A stretch of DNA of 64,000 bases from Desulfomicrobium macestii (GTDB taxonomy: Bacteria; Desulfobacterota; Desulfovibrionia; Desulfovibrionales; Desulfomicrobiaceae). The position numbers and the translations under genes are program-made. Of this stretch, positions 35,433 through 42,610 are shown in pieces. Under the pieces are notes generated by a model. It was not told where the DNA came from. It made no database searches and was given only the letters and a program-made list of their open reading frames with translations. Location: assembly GCF_014873765.1 (NCBI RefSeq), contig NZ_JADBGG010000006.1, positions 92,797 to 156,796 of the forward strand. The letters run 5' to 3'. The stretch's first letter is position 1. Each line of letters starts with the position of its first letter.

Positions 35433-36053
35433 ATGAACACACCGTGCACGGAAGAAAAAAAGCGAATTATTCTAGATCAAGAAACCAAAATGGCGAACCG
35501 GCTTGCGTTGATGGTCCTGGAAAAACCCGAACCACCCTTTTGGGCCAGTTTCATCCCCATGGTCTTCGTTTTCTATGCTCATAAATTGAAGCAGTATTCA
35601 TCTGGGCTAGACGAATTCGCCCACAACTATCTGACTCTTCGGAGGAATGCCCTGGAAAGCGCCATGGCGGCCAAAATGGCGGATTCAGTAGTGAACGTCG
35701 ACAAGCTATTGGAAAACGCAGGAGACATGCCCCCACCCGCCAAACCCCATTACCTCAGATGGATTACCCTGCTCACGGCCCACTACCTGTTGCTGCTGAA
35801 TTCTCAAGGGAACTGCCATGCGGCACTGGTTCGCAGCGGATACGAAAACAAAGCCGCCTACCTGTCTTTTTGCGCCTGCTTCATCGAGGCGGAACAGGAT
35901 TTCAACCTTGCACTGCTGCCGGGAATCGAGGGAGAGGCTCAAGATCTCTTCGAAGTCGTGCAAAAGATGAACATGGGCATAGCCAGCCTGACCCTTCATG
36001 AAGCCGAAATGATTTTCCCCCCGGACACGCAGGCCTTGAAGTCGGCCTCCTGA
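35433..36053 (+). CDS. Unknown family, membrane-associated, paralogue 2 of a tandem pair
   Basis: 206 residues from ATG 35433 (a TTG at 35421 is possible). Same plan as 34416-35006: MANRLALMVLEKPEPPFWAS, a hydrophobic segment FIPMVFVFYAHKL, then YLTLRRNALESAM, HYLLLLNSQGNCHAALVRSGY and CACFIEAEQDFNLALLP. The pair shares LEKPxPP-W near residue 30, the LxxSQGNxHxxLVRxGY block near residue 130 and a C-terminal VxQKxN block. An AT-rich promoter region and a terminator separate the two, so they can be regulated apart. No family was recognised. Confidence 0.7.
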   Translation: MNTPCTEEKKRIILDQETKMANRLALMVLEKPEPPFWASFIPMVFVFYAHKLKQYSSGLDEFAHNYLTLRRNALESAMAAKMADSVVNVDKLLENAGDMPPPAKPHYLRWITLLTAHYLLLLNSQGNCHAALVRSGYENKAAYLSFCACFIEAEQDFNLALLPGIEGEAQDLFEVVQKMNMGIASLTLHEAEMIFPPDTQALKSAS

Positions 36054-36057
36054 CAAA

Positions 36058-36357
36058 TCACAGCATCTCTTGCATCTGAGTAAAAAAATCCCCACGCTCA
36101 AAAGCCGGAGCATGTGCTTTTTCCAGTCGGTCCAGGCTCGCAAGAAACCCTTCCCACCCCTCGATTTCCTCGATTTTGCTCCTGTCGCAAAAGATCTTGA
36201 ATCGCGTTCCCTTGGGACATTTTGTCAGATTTATCTCGAAGCTGTGGCCCTGGTTGTACACTGTCCAATGTGCCGACCAACTGCTCCGGTCGCCCTCGGT
36301 CTTCTTGTATTTTTCAAAAAAAGCCTCGAATATTTCGACAATTTGTTTTCCATCCAT
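36058..36357 (-). CDS. Small protein of unknown function
   Basis: 99 residues; AAAGGAG lies seven bases before the ATG. Acidic N-terminal helix (IVEIFEAFFEKYKKTEG), a central beta part (WTVYNQGHSFEINLTKCPKG), and a C-terminal helix with EEIEGWEGFLASLDRLEKA. No signal or membrane span. It converges on the second paralogue with four bases between stops. No family was recognised. Confidence 0.65.
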   Translation of the reverse strand: MDGKQIVEIFEAFFEKYKKTEGDRSSWSAHWTVYNQGHSFEINLTKCPKGTRFKIFCDRSKIEEIEGWEGFLASLDRLEKAHAPAFERGDFFTQMQEML

Positions 36358-36480
36358 CTTTTACTCCTTTCGATCCTGCATGTTTTTCGGCCAGTTGCAT
36401 TCCCACGGAAGAAAAAAGCATTTTCCCCGCTCTTCGGCAACCCCCAAGCGGAGACTTGCCCTTTGACCAGCTTCGGGCGT

Positions 36481-36495
36481 ATTGGTAGGACCAAT
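36481..36495. promoter_or_regulatory. FadR-family operator upstream of the GntR gene
   Basis: ATTGGT-AGG-ACCAAT is a perfect 6-bp inverted repeat with a 3-base spacer, matching the TGGTnnnACCA operator of FCD-type GntR regulators (LldR, GlcC, FadR group). It lies 17 bases before the regulator's start codon, so autoregulation is likely. Confidence 0.75.
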
Positions 36496-36512
36496 TTCAC
36501 GGGAGAAAAACT

Positions 36513-37211
36513 GTGACAATATCCATCAGACAAAAAAGAATCTACGAAGAAATCACATCACGTCTGCAAACAATGGAGCAAAACGACGATCTCAAACCTG
36601 GGGACCGCCTGCCACCGGAGCGTCAACTTGCCATAATGTTTGGAGTTTCTCGAAATTCTGTGCGGGAGGCAATCAAAAGCCTGGAGCAGCACGGTGTTTT
36701 GATCAGCAAGCCAGGGGCAGGCACCTACATTGCCGAAAACAGCCAGGCAAACCTGGCCATGGCCATGGGAGACGCCTTTGCACGAGAGAGGCACCGTCTG
36801 GACGATATCTTTGAACTGCGCCTCCTGCTTGAACCTCAAATCGCCCATCTGGCCGCCCAGCGCATCACGAAAAAGGAGCTCCAAAAAATGCAGTCGCTTA
36901 TCAGCGCCTACACAAAAAACATGCGGGATGGTCTCCCCGTCTATTTCTACGATCAGGCGTTTCATGACGCCATTGCTGCCGCAACGGGCAACCAGTCCAT
37001 CACGCTGCTCATGGACCAGATGCACGAACTGCTGCGCGAAAGCCGGGACGAAGCGCTGCAATCATCCGTTCGCAGCGCCAAATCGCTGGAGGATCATCAA
37101 AAAATCCTGGAGGCCTTGAGCATGCGCGATCCGGAGCGTGCCCGGGAAGCCATGACGGACCACCTCAAGCATACCAGGGAAATTGTTTTCACTTCAACCA
37201 CGGGAGAATGA
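36513..37211 (+). CDS. FadR/LldR-type GntR transcriptional regulator
   Basis: 232 residues from a GTG at 36513, with GGGAG seven bases before. N-terminal winged helix (RLPPERQLAIMFGVSRNSVREAIKSLEQHG, residues 31-60 region) and wing GVLISKPGAGTYI; C-terminal FCD domain with the metal/ligand-binding pattern (ELRLLLEPQIAHLAA, FHDAIAAATGN, DHQKILEALSMRDPERAREAM). Such regulators sense lactate, glycolate or similar acids. The gene directly precedes a hydroxy-acid dehydrogenase gene (3 bases), which fits lactate-type control. Confidence 0.92.
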   Translation: MTISIRQKRIYEEITSRLQTMEQNDDLKPGDRLPPERQLAIMFGVSRNSVREAIKSLEQHGVLISKPGAGTYIAENSQANLAMAMGDAFARERHRLDDIFELRLLLEPQIAHLAAQRITKKELQKMQSLISAYTKNMRDGLPVYFYDQAFHDAIAAATGNQSITLLMDQMHELLRESRDEALQSSVRSAKSLEDHQKILEALSMRDPERAREAMTDHLKHTREIVFTSTTGE

Positions 37212-37214
37212 AAA

Positions 37215-38231
37215 ATGAAGGAAGTACGTAAAACAGCCCGCGACCTGATGACCGGCTACTGTCGTGTCTGCCCCGTCTGCAACGGCAAGGCTTGTGCCGG
37301 AGAAGTCCCGGGCATGGGCGGACTCGGCACCGGATCGGCCTTCATGGCCAACGTGCAGGCCCTGGCCAAAATCACCTTCAACATGCGTCTGGTGCATGAA
37401 ATCACCGAACCCGACACCAGCACCAGCATCCTTGGAATGAACCTGTCCATGCCCGTCATGGCGGCCCCCATCGGAGGCATATCATTCAACATGGGAGGCA
37501 AACGCACTGAAGAGGAATACATCAAGGCCATCATTGACGGGAGCAGGCAGGCAGGAATCATCGGTTGCACAGGAGACGGAGTGCCGCCCGTCATCCACGA
37601 ATCGGGCCTGGCTGCCATCGCGGCCGCCGGAGGACACGGCATTCCCTTCATCAAGCCGTGGGAAGACGCCGAACTCTACGAAAAACTGGCCAAGGCCAAG
37701 GACAGTGGAGCCACGATCGTAGGAATGGACATCGACGCGGCCGGCCTCATCACCTTGCGCAAAATGGGCCGTCCTGTTTCACCAAAATCGGTGGACACGT
37801 TGCGGGAAATAATTGCCAGGACCGGAGTGAAGTTCATCATCAAGGGCATCATGACACCGGAAGACGCCGCGTTGGCCCTGCAGGCCGGCGCAGATGCCAT
37901 TGTGGTTTCTAACCATGGCGGACGAGTGCTTGATCACACGCCGGGAACAGCCGAAGTATTGCCGGCCATAGCCGAGCAAATGAAAGGAAAGCTGGGAATA
38001 ATCGTGGACGGCGGGATACGGGCCGGAGCTGACGTGCTCAAGATGCTCGCGCTGGGAGCGGACGCGGTCATGGTCGGCAGGCCGTTCAGCATCGCGGCCA
38101 TGGGCGGTCTGACCGAAGGCGTTGTCGCCTACAGCGAAACGCTTCGCACCGAACTGATGCAGGCCATGGTCATGACCGGCACGGAATCAGTGGCGAAGAT
38201 TTCCCCTGCGCTGCTCTACGGCAAGGCTTAA
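37215..38231 (+). CDS. FMN-dependent alpha-hydroxy-acid dehydrogenase/oxidase-like protein
   Basis: 338 residues. TIM-barrel FMN enzyme of the lactate/glycolate oxidase family: VMAAPIGGISFNMGG near residue 78, KFIIKGIMTPEDAALALQAG, the catalytic His in IVVSNHGGRVLDHTPGTAE near residue 230, and the phosphate-binding VDGGIRAGADVLKMLALGAD. The N-terminus carries an unusual CRVCPVCNGKACAG, four cysteines that could hold an Fe-S cluster or metal. Substrate is probably lactate or another 2-hydroxy acid, given the LldR-like regulator next door. Confidence 0.87.
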   Translation: MKEVRKTARDLMTGYCRVCPVCNGKACAGEVPGMGGLGTGSAFMANVQALAKITFNMRLVHEITEPDTSTSILGMNLSMPVMAAPIGGISFNMGGKRTEEEYIKAIIDGSRQAGIIGCTGDGVPPVIHESGLAAIAAAGGHGIPFIKPWEDAELYEKLAKAKDSGATIVGMDIDAAGLITLRKMGRPVSPKSVDTLREIIARTGVKFIIKGIMTPEDAALALQAGADAIVVSNHGGRVLDHTPGTAEVLPAIAEQMKGKLGIIVDGGIRAGADVLKMLALGADAVMVGRPFSIAAMGGLTEGVVAYSETLRTELMQAMVMTGTESVAKISPALLYGKA

Positions 38232-38235
38232 AAAA

Positions 38236-38255
38236 AGGGCCGGAAAACCGGCCCT
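38236..38255. terminator. Terminator at the convergent end of two genes
   Basis: AGGGCCGG-AAAA-CCGGCCCT; on the minus strand it is followed by a T-run (A7 at about 38230-38236). It overlaps the last codons of the PilZ gene and serves the convergent pair. Confidence 0.7.
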
Positions 38256-38553
38256 ATCCTCTATATTTCAACCCGGTCTCGTAAACCGGCAACCCGCGCT
38301 CCGGAATTTCCTTGCTCCAGCATACAGCCACTGGGTAGCGGTCGAATTCACCCATGGATGTCTCTGGGGAGTAACCTTCCAGGGAGAGCTCAAGCTTGGC
38401 GTCCTTCTGGATGGGCGTACGGGTTTTAAGGCACAGGCCACCGTCGCTGTAGTTGATCAAACGGGCATACTGAGTCTTGTTCTGCCCTTCGTAGACATAA
38501 CGGACAGGCACCAGGCAATCTTTTCGAATATGCATGCGCTTGTTTTCAGACAT
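38254..38553 (-). CDS. PilZ domain protein
   Basis: 99 residues, a stand-alone PilZ domain. RKDCLVPVR near residue 10 is the RxxxR arm and INYSDGGLCLKT near residue 33 is the D/NxSxxG loop that together bind c-di-GMP. GGAGGG lies six bases before the ATG. Probably an adaptor that links c-di-GMP to motility or to synthesis of surface polysaccharide. Confidence 0.85.
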   Translation of the reverse strand: MSENKRMHIRKDCLVPVRYVYEGQNKTQYARLINYSDGGLCLKTRTPIQKDAKLELSLEGYSPETSMGEFDRYPVAVCWSKEIPERGLPVYETGLKYRG

Positions 38554-38688
38554 TGGATCCCTCCTCGCGTTTTGCCCTGATCCTCATGGATCAGGAGTGA
38601 AACTCTCACAATTTGGACAGGTAATTTCATAGCCGATTCAAGCAGAAGAGGCAAATATTCTATTCCTGAAAATATCTTCAAAAAAAAC

Positions 38689-38715
38689 TTGCCATTTGCA
38701 AACCTGCTCTATATT
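38689..38715 (+). promoter_or_regulatory. Possible promoter of the tRNA gene
   Basis: TTGCCA (38689-38694), then 15 bases, then TATATT (38710-38715), 38 bases before the tRNA. The spacing is two bases short. Confidence 0.35.
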
Positions 38716-38752
38716 AACCGACTTCGCTTTCGGGGCAACTCAAAGCGAATAC

Positions 38753-38829
38753 GGCGAGGTAGCTCAGACGGTTAGAGCATGCGGCTCATATCCGCAGTGT
38801 CGGGGGTTCAATTCCCTCCCTCGCTACCA
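38753..38829 (+). tRNA. tRNA-Met(CAU)
   Basis: Acceptor GGCGAGG pairs with CCTCGCT (G-U at the first pair), discriminator A and an encoded CCA (38827-38829). The anticodon stem TGCGG/CCGCA encloses loop CTCATAT with anticodon CAT. The D and T arms are standard. An elongator Met tRNA by resemblance; a lysidine-modified Ile2 tRNA is the alternative. Its 3' end is the likely attachment site of the integrase that follows. Confidence 0.93.
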
Positions 38830-38842
38830 ATACACAAAAAAC

Positions 38843-38867
38843 AGCCCGCTTTTGCGGGCTTTTTTTT
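38843..38867 (+). terminator. Terminator 14 bases after the tRNA
   Basis: AGCCCGC-TTTT-GCGGGCT followed by seven or more T. Confidence 0.9.
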
Positions 38868-39067
38868 GTTTTCACCCCACCCACACTCCATTATTTCAAG
38901 CAGTTATACATCCGTCTCTTCAGCTGCTTTCATTTCCCTTCAATCTGTGTAAACTTCCGTCCGGGGGCCAAATTCGGGCCAAGCCCCCAAAAAGCCCCCG
39001 TCGATACAAATTCGGCCCCCACCATATACAGGAACCGAACCCAGAACCCATTGAACACGGGAACCAT
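38868..39067 (+). other. Integrase leader with short G/C-block repeats
   Basis: GGGGGCC-AAATTCGGGCC-AAGCCCCC at 38962-38989 is followed by a second AAATTCGG at about 39008-39015 next to CCCCC. Such blocks often lie before P4-type integrase genes and may be integrase or excisionase binding sites. No start codon with a good ribosome site is seen before 39068. Confidence 0.4.
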
Positions 39068-40282
39068 ATGGCTCTAAATATCAAACAAATTGAGGCACTA
39101 AAGCCGTCAGAAAGGCCCTACAAAGTTGCTGATTCAGGCGGCCTGTATCTTGAAGTCTCACCTGCCGGTGGAAAGGCCTGGAAATTGAAATACCGCTATC
39201 TCGGAAAGGAGAAAAAGCTATCCTTGGGGCGCTATCCGGTCGTGTCACTGAAAGACGCCCGCGACAAGCGCGACGAAGCCAAGCGTGCCATCAATTCCGG
39301 CAAGGATCCGGCGGCTGAGAAAAAAAGGGCCAAAGTCGAGGCCAAGACGGCCATGGAGAACACTTTCCAGGCCATCGCGGAAGAATGGACGAGCCGTCAC
39401 TTCGTAAACAAGGCCCCTGCGCATAAAGCCCGAGTCGTCTCCCGACTTGAAAAAAACATCTATCCTTATATAGGGAGGAACCCTGTCACTGAAATCACGC
39501 CTGCGGACATCCTCCGGGTCATTCAGCTTATAGAGAAGCGCGGCGCCATCGAAACCGCTCACCGGGCATTGCAAAACATCAGCCAGGTCATGCGCTACGC
39601 GGTGGCGACCTGCCGCCTCACCATCGACCCCACCCCTTCGCTGCGGGGCGCGCTGCTGCCCGTGACACCCTCACATATGGCGGCCCCGACCACTCCTGGT
39701 GAGGTTGCCGGATTTCTCCGCATCATAGACGCCTTCACGGGCGGACAAATTGTGTCCGCCGCCCTACGCCTGCTTCCCCTGGTTTTCGTCAGACCAGGGA
39801 CCTTCCGAAAAATGGAATGGTCGGAAGTAGACCTCGAAAAGGCCGAGTGGAATATCCCTGGGGAAAAAATGAAAATGCGGGAAGCTCATCACGTTCCGTT
39901 GTCCCGCCAGTCGCTGGAGATATTGAGGGATGAGCTCAGGCCGATCACAGGCCAAGGAAAATACGTATTCCCCGGAGGACGCACGGCGGACCGGCCAATG
40001 TCCGAGTCCGCCATCAACGCAGCGTACAAGCGTCTCGGCATCGACACCAGGACCGAACTGACCGGCCACGGCTGGCGAGCAACCGCACGGACCCTGCTGC
40101 ATGAGGAACTGGGCTTTGATCCGGTGGTCATTGAACACCAGCTTGCGCACCGCGTTGCCGATGCCTTGGGGACTGCGTATAACCGGACTCGCTTTCTGGC
40201 CAAAAGAAAGGAAATGATGCAGGCTTGGGCCGACTATCTGGATAACTTACGATCCCCGGATGCGCCAGCCAAAGATATCTGA
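39068..40282 (+). CDS. P4-type tyrosine integrase
   Basis: 404 residues from ATG 39068; the frame is open back through the tRNA but this is the first family-like start (MALNIKQIEALKPSERPYKV). N-terminal DUF4102 arm-binding domain (GGLYLEVSPAGGKAWKLKYR, LSLGRYPVVSLKDAR), SAM-like core-binding domain, then the catalytic domain with R in FVRPGTFRKMEW, H..R in LTGHGWRATARTLLHE, H in IEHQLAHR and the nucleophile Y in AYNRTRF. All catalytic residues are present. It reads away from the tRNA-Met gene, the standard layout of an island integrated at a tRNA 3' end. Confidence 0.92.
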   Translation: MALNIKQIEALKPSERPYKVADSGGLYLEVSPAGGKAWKLKYRYLGKEKKLSLGRYPVVSLKDARDKRDEAKRAINSGKDPAAEKKRAKVEAKTAMENTFQAIAEEWTSRHFVNKAPAHKARVVSRLEKNIYPYIGRNPVTEITPADILRVIQLIEKRGAIETAHRALQNISQVMRYAVATCRLTIDPTPSLRGALLPVTPSHMAAPTTPGEVAGFLRIIDAFTGGQIVSAALRLLPLVFVRPGTFRKMEWSEVDLEKAEWNIPGEKMKMREAHHVPLSRQSLEILRDELRPITGQGKYVFPGGRTADRPMSESAINAAYKRLGIDTRTELTGHGWRATARTLLHEELGFDPVVIEHQLAHRVADALGTAYNRTRFLAKRKEMMQAWADYLDNLRSPDAPAKDI

Positions 40283-40380
40283 GCTGGAAGTTTCACTTGA
40301 GGGGAACTTCAACGGGATCGGGGGGGCTCAGGAACGTCTGAAGCAGACCGTTCCCTCCTCGGGCCCTGCGTCACGGCAGG

Positions 40381-41604
40381 TCAGAATCCCAACTTGGGAC
40401 CAGATTTTTTTGATTGCAGTTGCTCCGAATCATGACTCAGCCTTTCCTCAACTCGTCTGCAGGCTTCGCCAATCTGATTCTCAACCATCGTCCCTACTAC
40501 GGCATCATTAATCTCTTCGTAGTTGAAACCTTGCTTTATTCGCCGCTCCACATATGAATCCAAATGCTCCTTGGCCAGATCAGGGTCCGCCTGCACAGCA
40601 TAGAATATCAATTCATCAAGAGCTCCCGTACACAATTCAGCTTTCCGTTTAACTTCAGCCAATTCTAACCGGACCGGCTCAATTTCCCGTTCGAGATTCG
40701 ATTCTCGGGCTGCCACTGCTTCTTCCCAGGCCCTTAGCTCTCCCTCGATATTATGATATCGCTCCACCTCGGCGACTATCTCCTGCAATAACGATTGAGC
40801 ATTCTCGTATTCCTTCATCAGGACCGCGAGCTTGGCTTGTTTCTTTTGGTACATCTCCTGAATCATAGCCAACTCTTGCTCTTTCTGGGCAATTTCTCGG
40901 GGAAGGTCCTCATGCAATCGCTTCACTGTTCTATGATTAATTTTATTCCATTCATCACCATTGGATTGGCGTTCCACTTTTTGAATTCCACGTTTGATAC
41001 CCAGATGCGCGAATGGCCTAGCACCAATGTCTTGAAGTCGTGCGCAGTCGCTCGGTTGCATCCTGACTTTGGAACCTTTGAACGTCACTGCTGTCGTTTG
41101 AGCCTGACAGTGCGTGGCAGTTTCATCCCGATGCACCACCAATGAAACGACCTCGACATCCATGGCATGGGCAACGTCCATTACAGCCTGCACAAATAGA
41201 CGATCTTGCTCGGTGTATTCCAGTTGATCGATAATTTTTTGCGCTTCGTATCCGAATCCGATCAGGAGTGAGTACGCCACGACGTCACCTCGCGAATACT
41301 TTTGCCTGCACGCTTGTTTCGCGCTCCAAGCCAGTTTGATGGACTGAGGATCCTTGGACTTCAGGGCCTTGGCGTAGTTAAGCGCTGCGCGTTCCCGTGC
41401 CTTGTGCTTGAGGGCTTCATTTTTAAGGTGCATTCCAGAACATTCAGGAGCAACCAAAATCGTGCTGTTAAGGTGCGTCCTGCTTTGATCCACATAACCG
41501 GGAATCGGGTGCTCCTTAGTCCCAATTCGGTGATCATGAGAGCGCTGCCCAGAGTATTCCCCAGCGTCTCGGCGGTCGATTCGGGTGACAACGGTCAGGC
41601 TCAT
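40381..41604 (-). CDS. MobV/Pre-family relaxase with C-terminal coiled coil
   Basis: 407 residues from ATG 41604 (MSLTVVTRIDRRDAGEYSG), with AAGGGAG upstream. The first 200 residues match the MobV relaxase plan: HDHRIGTKEHPIPGYVDQSR then THLNSTIL (motif I region), and VEVVSLVVHRDETATHCQAQ as the HxDExxxHxH metal site, but with T for P and Q for the last H. The rest is a long coiled coil (QKEQELAMIQEMYQKKQAKL and on), as in Pre proteins. MobV relaxases nick oriT and carry DNA into the recipient. Convergent with the integrase, 98 bases apart. An altered metal site could mean a decayed or divergent enzyme. Confidence 0.75.
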   Translation of the reverse strand: MSLTVVTRIDRRDAGEYSGQRSHDHRIGTKEHPIPGYVDQSRTHLNSTILVAPECSGMHLKNEALKHKARERAALNYAKALKSKDPQSIKLAWSAKQACRQKYSRGDVVAYSLLIGFGYEAQKIIDQLEYTEQDRLFVQAVMDVAHAMDVEVVSLVVHRDETATHCQAQTTAVTFKGSKVRMQPSDCARLQDIGARPFAHLGIKRGIQKVERQSNGDEWNKINHRTVKRLHEDLPREIAQKEQELAMIQEMYQKKQAKLAVLMKEYENAQSLLQEIVAEVERYHNIEGELRAWEEAVAARESNLEREIEPVRLELAEVKRKAELCTGALDELIFYAVQADPDLAKEHLDSYVERRIKQGFNYEEINDAVVGTMVENQIGEACRRVEERLSHDSEQLQSKKSGPKLGF

Positions 41605-42004
41605 TCGAGGATGAACTCCCTTGTTATGGCTGGTCCCAAAAATTGAGTAGGTTTTACTTGTATAACCTACTATACAAGTAAAATTATTCAATCAATTTTT
41701 TTAAAATGTACAAAAATATCTAATGATAGTCAATTTTTAAAACTTCGGATTAAATTGCGTATTTAATTGAAATAAAAGCCAAAAAGACTCACCGCCAAGA
41801 TTCCCTCCCAGGTCGTTAACAAAATATAAATGGTTTGAAATTATCGGGAGATTGGGTTCTTAGAGCGCCTATAAATAATCCACCCGAGCGGAAGATCTTA
41901 GAAATTTGCAATATTTGTCCTTCCGCGATAACTTGCAAAGCCTTCATCGAAAAGACAGGCTCTGGACTTCAGTTGCGAATTTACCCCCTTAGAGCGAGGT
42001 AACA
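41605..42004. other. AT-rich region upstream of the relaxase gene
   Basis: It contains the oriT-like repeat at 41647-41683, a strongly AT-rich stretch at 41684-41780, the ATTCCCTCCC match at 41802-41811, and the leader of the lipoprotein gene. No protein gene is seen. Confidence 0.6.
41647..41683. repeat. Overlapping inverted repeats, candidate oriT
   Basis: TTTTACTTGTATA (41652-41664) and TATACAAGTAAAA (41671-41683) form a perfect 13-bp inverted repeat with a six-base loop. GTAGGTT (41647-41653) and AACCTAC (41664-41670) form a second, overlapping one. Overlapping alternative hairpins just upstream of the relaxase gene are the layout of pMV158-type MobV origins of transfer. Confidence 0.6.
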
Positions 42005-42439
42005 ATGAACGTATTCTCCGGATTTCGAACTCTCATCCTGTACGCGCTTATTTTTCTGGTCGCCGGTTGCGTCACCACGACTCCCTTCACAAAAACCGAG
42101 ACGGTGCAAGGCAAGTCCCTTCTTTACATTTTCAGGCCCGACAGTCTTCTGAGCCGTGGAAGCCAGGTCCGGGTAGATATAAACGACCAGACCAAGGGCG
42201 TTTTGATCAACAAGAGCTACATCGCCGTGCAGGCAGACCCCGGAAAAAATACCATTACACTGCGGGTCAACGACTTCATCGGCAACACTTTAGACTCCAT
42301 GGTCCTGGAGACAAAGGCCGCAAAAGCGTACTTCATTAAAGCCGAACCCGGAGTGTTTGGCGCCTTTACTCTCGTGGAGCTGGACGAAGAGACCGGCATG
42401 CGGGAAGTTTCCTTGACCGAGTCCTATCAAACCAACTGA
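42005..42439 (+). CDS. DUF2846-type lipoprotein
   Basis: 144 residues; GAGG precedes the ATG. Signal peptide with lipobox LVAGC (Cys at about residue 22). The mature beta-rich domain starts SLLYIFRPDSLLSRGSQVRV and has the DUF2846 pattern: LINKSYIAVQADPGKNTITL, then KAYFIKAEPGVFGAF. Membrane-anchored and probably periplasmic; function unknown. First chromosomal gene right of the mobile segment; a terminator follows. Confidence 0.8.
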   Translation: MNVFSGFRTLILYALIFLVAGCVTTTPFTKTETVQGKSLLYIFRPDSLLSRGSQVRVDINDQTKGVLINKSYIAVQADPGKNTITLRVNDFIGNTLDSMVLETKAAKAYFIKAEPGVFGAFTLVELDEETGMREVSLTESYQTN

Positions 42440-42465
42440 CCCGCACAGTCCGACAATACAGTAAG

Positions 42466-42502
42466 CGGCCCGGTTTCCACCGAAACCGGGCCGTCCCATT
42501 TT
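42466..42502 (+). terminator. Terminator after the DUF2846 gene
   Basis: CGGCCCGGTTTC pairs with GAAACCGGGCCG around a four-base loop and is followed by TCCCATTTT. Confidence 0.85.
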
Positions 42503-42610
42503 GCGCCTCCGCGTCAGCAGGGTGCGTTGGAAAAATCATTTTTGATGCCGCGAGTATTCGGGGCAGGTCACCCTCCCCTGGCCAGAAGTCAACATCAGCC
42601 TGCAAACCAC

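Larger units (their letters stand above)
38753..41811. mobile_element. Putative miniature integrative mobilizable element at tRNA-Met
   Basis: An integrase and a MobV-like relaxase gene face each other, with an oriT-like inverted repeat beyond the relaxase start and an AT-rich end. The left end is the tRNA 3' part. A possible right attachment site, ATTCCCTCCC, at 41802-41811 repeats ten bases of the tRNA T-arm (38811-38820). No replication or conjugation genes are present, so it would depend on a helper. The right boundary is uncertain. Confidence 0.45.

Noticed and set aside
38696..39067. 5' extension of the integrase frame through the tRNA
   Set aside because: Overlaps the tRNA and a terminator; the family start is at 39068.
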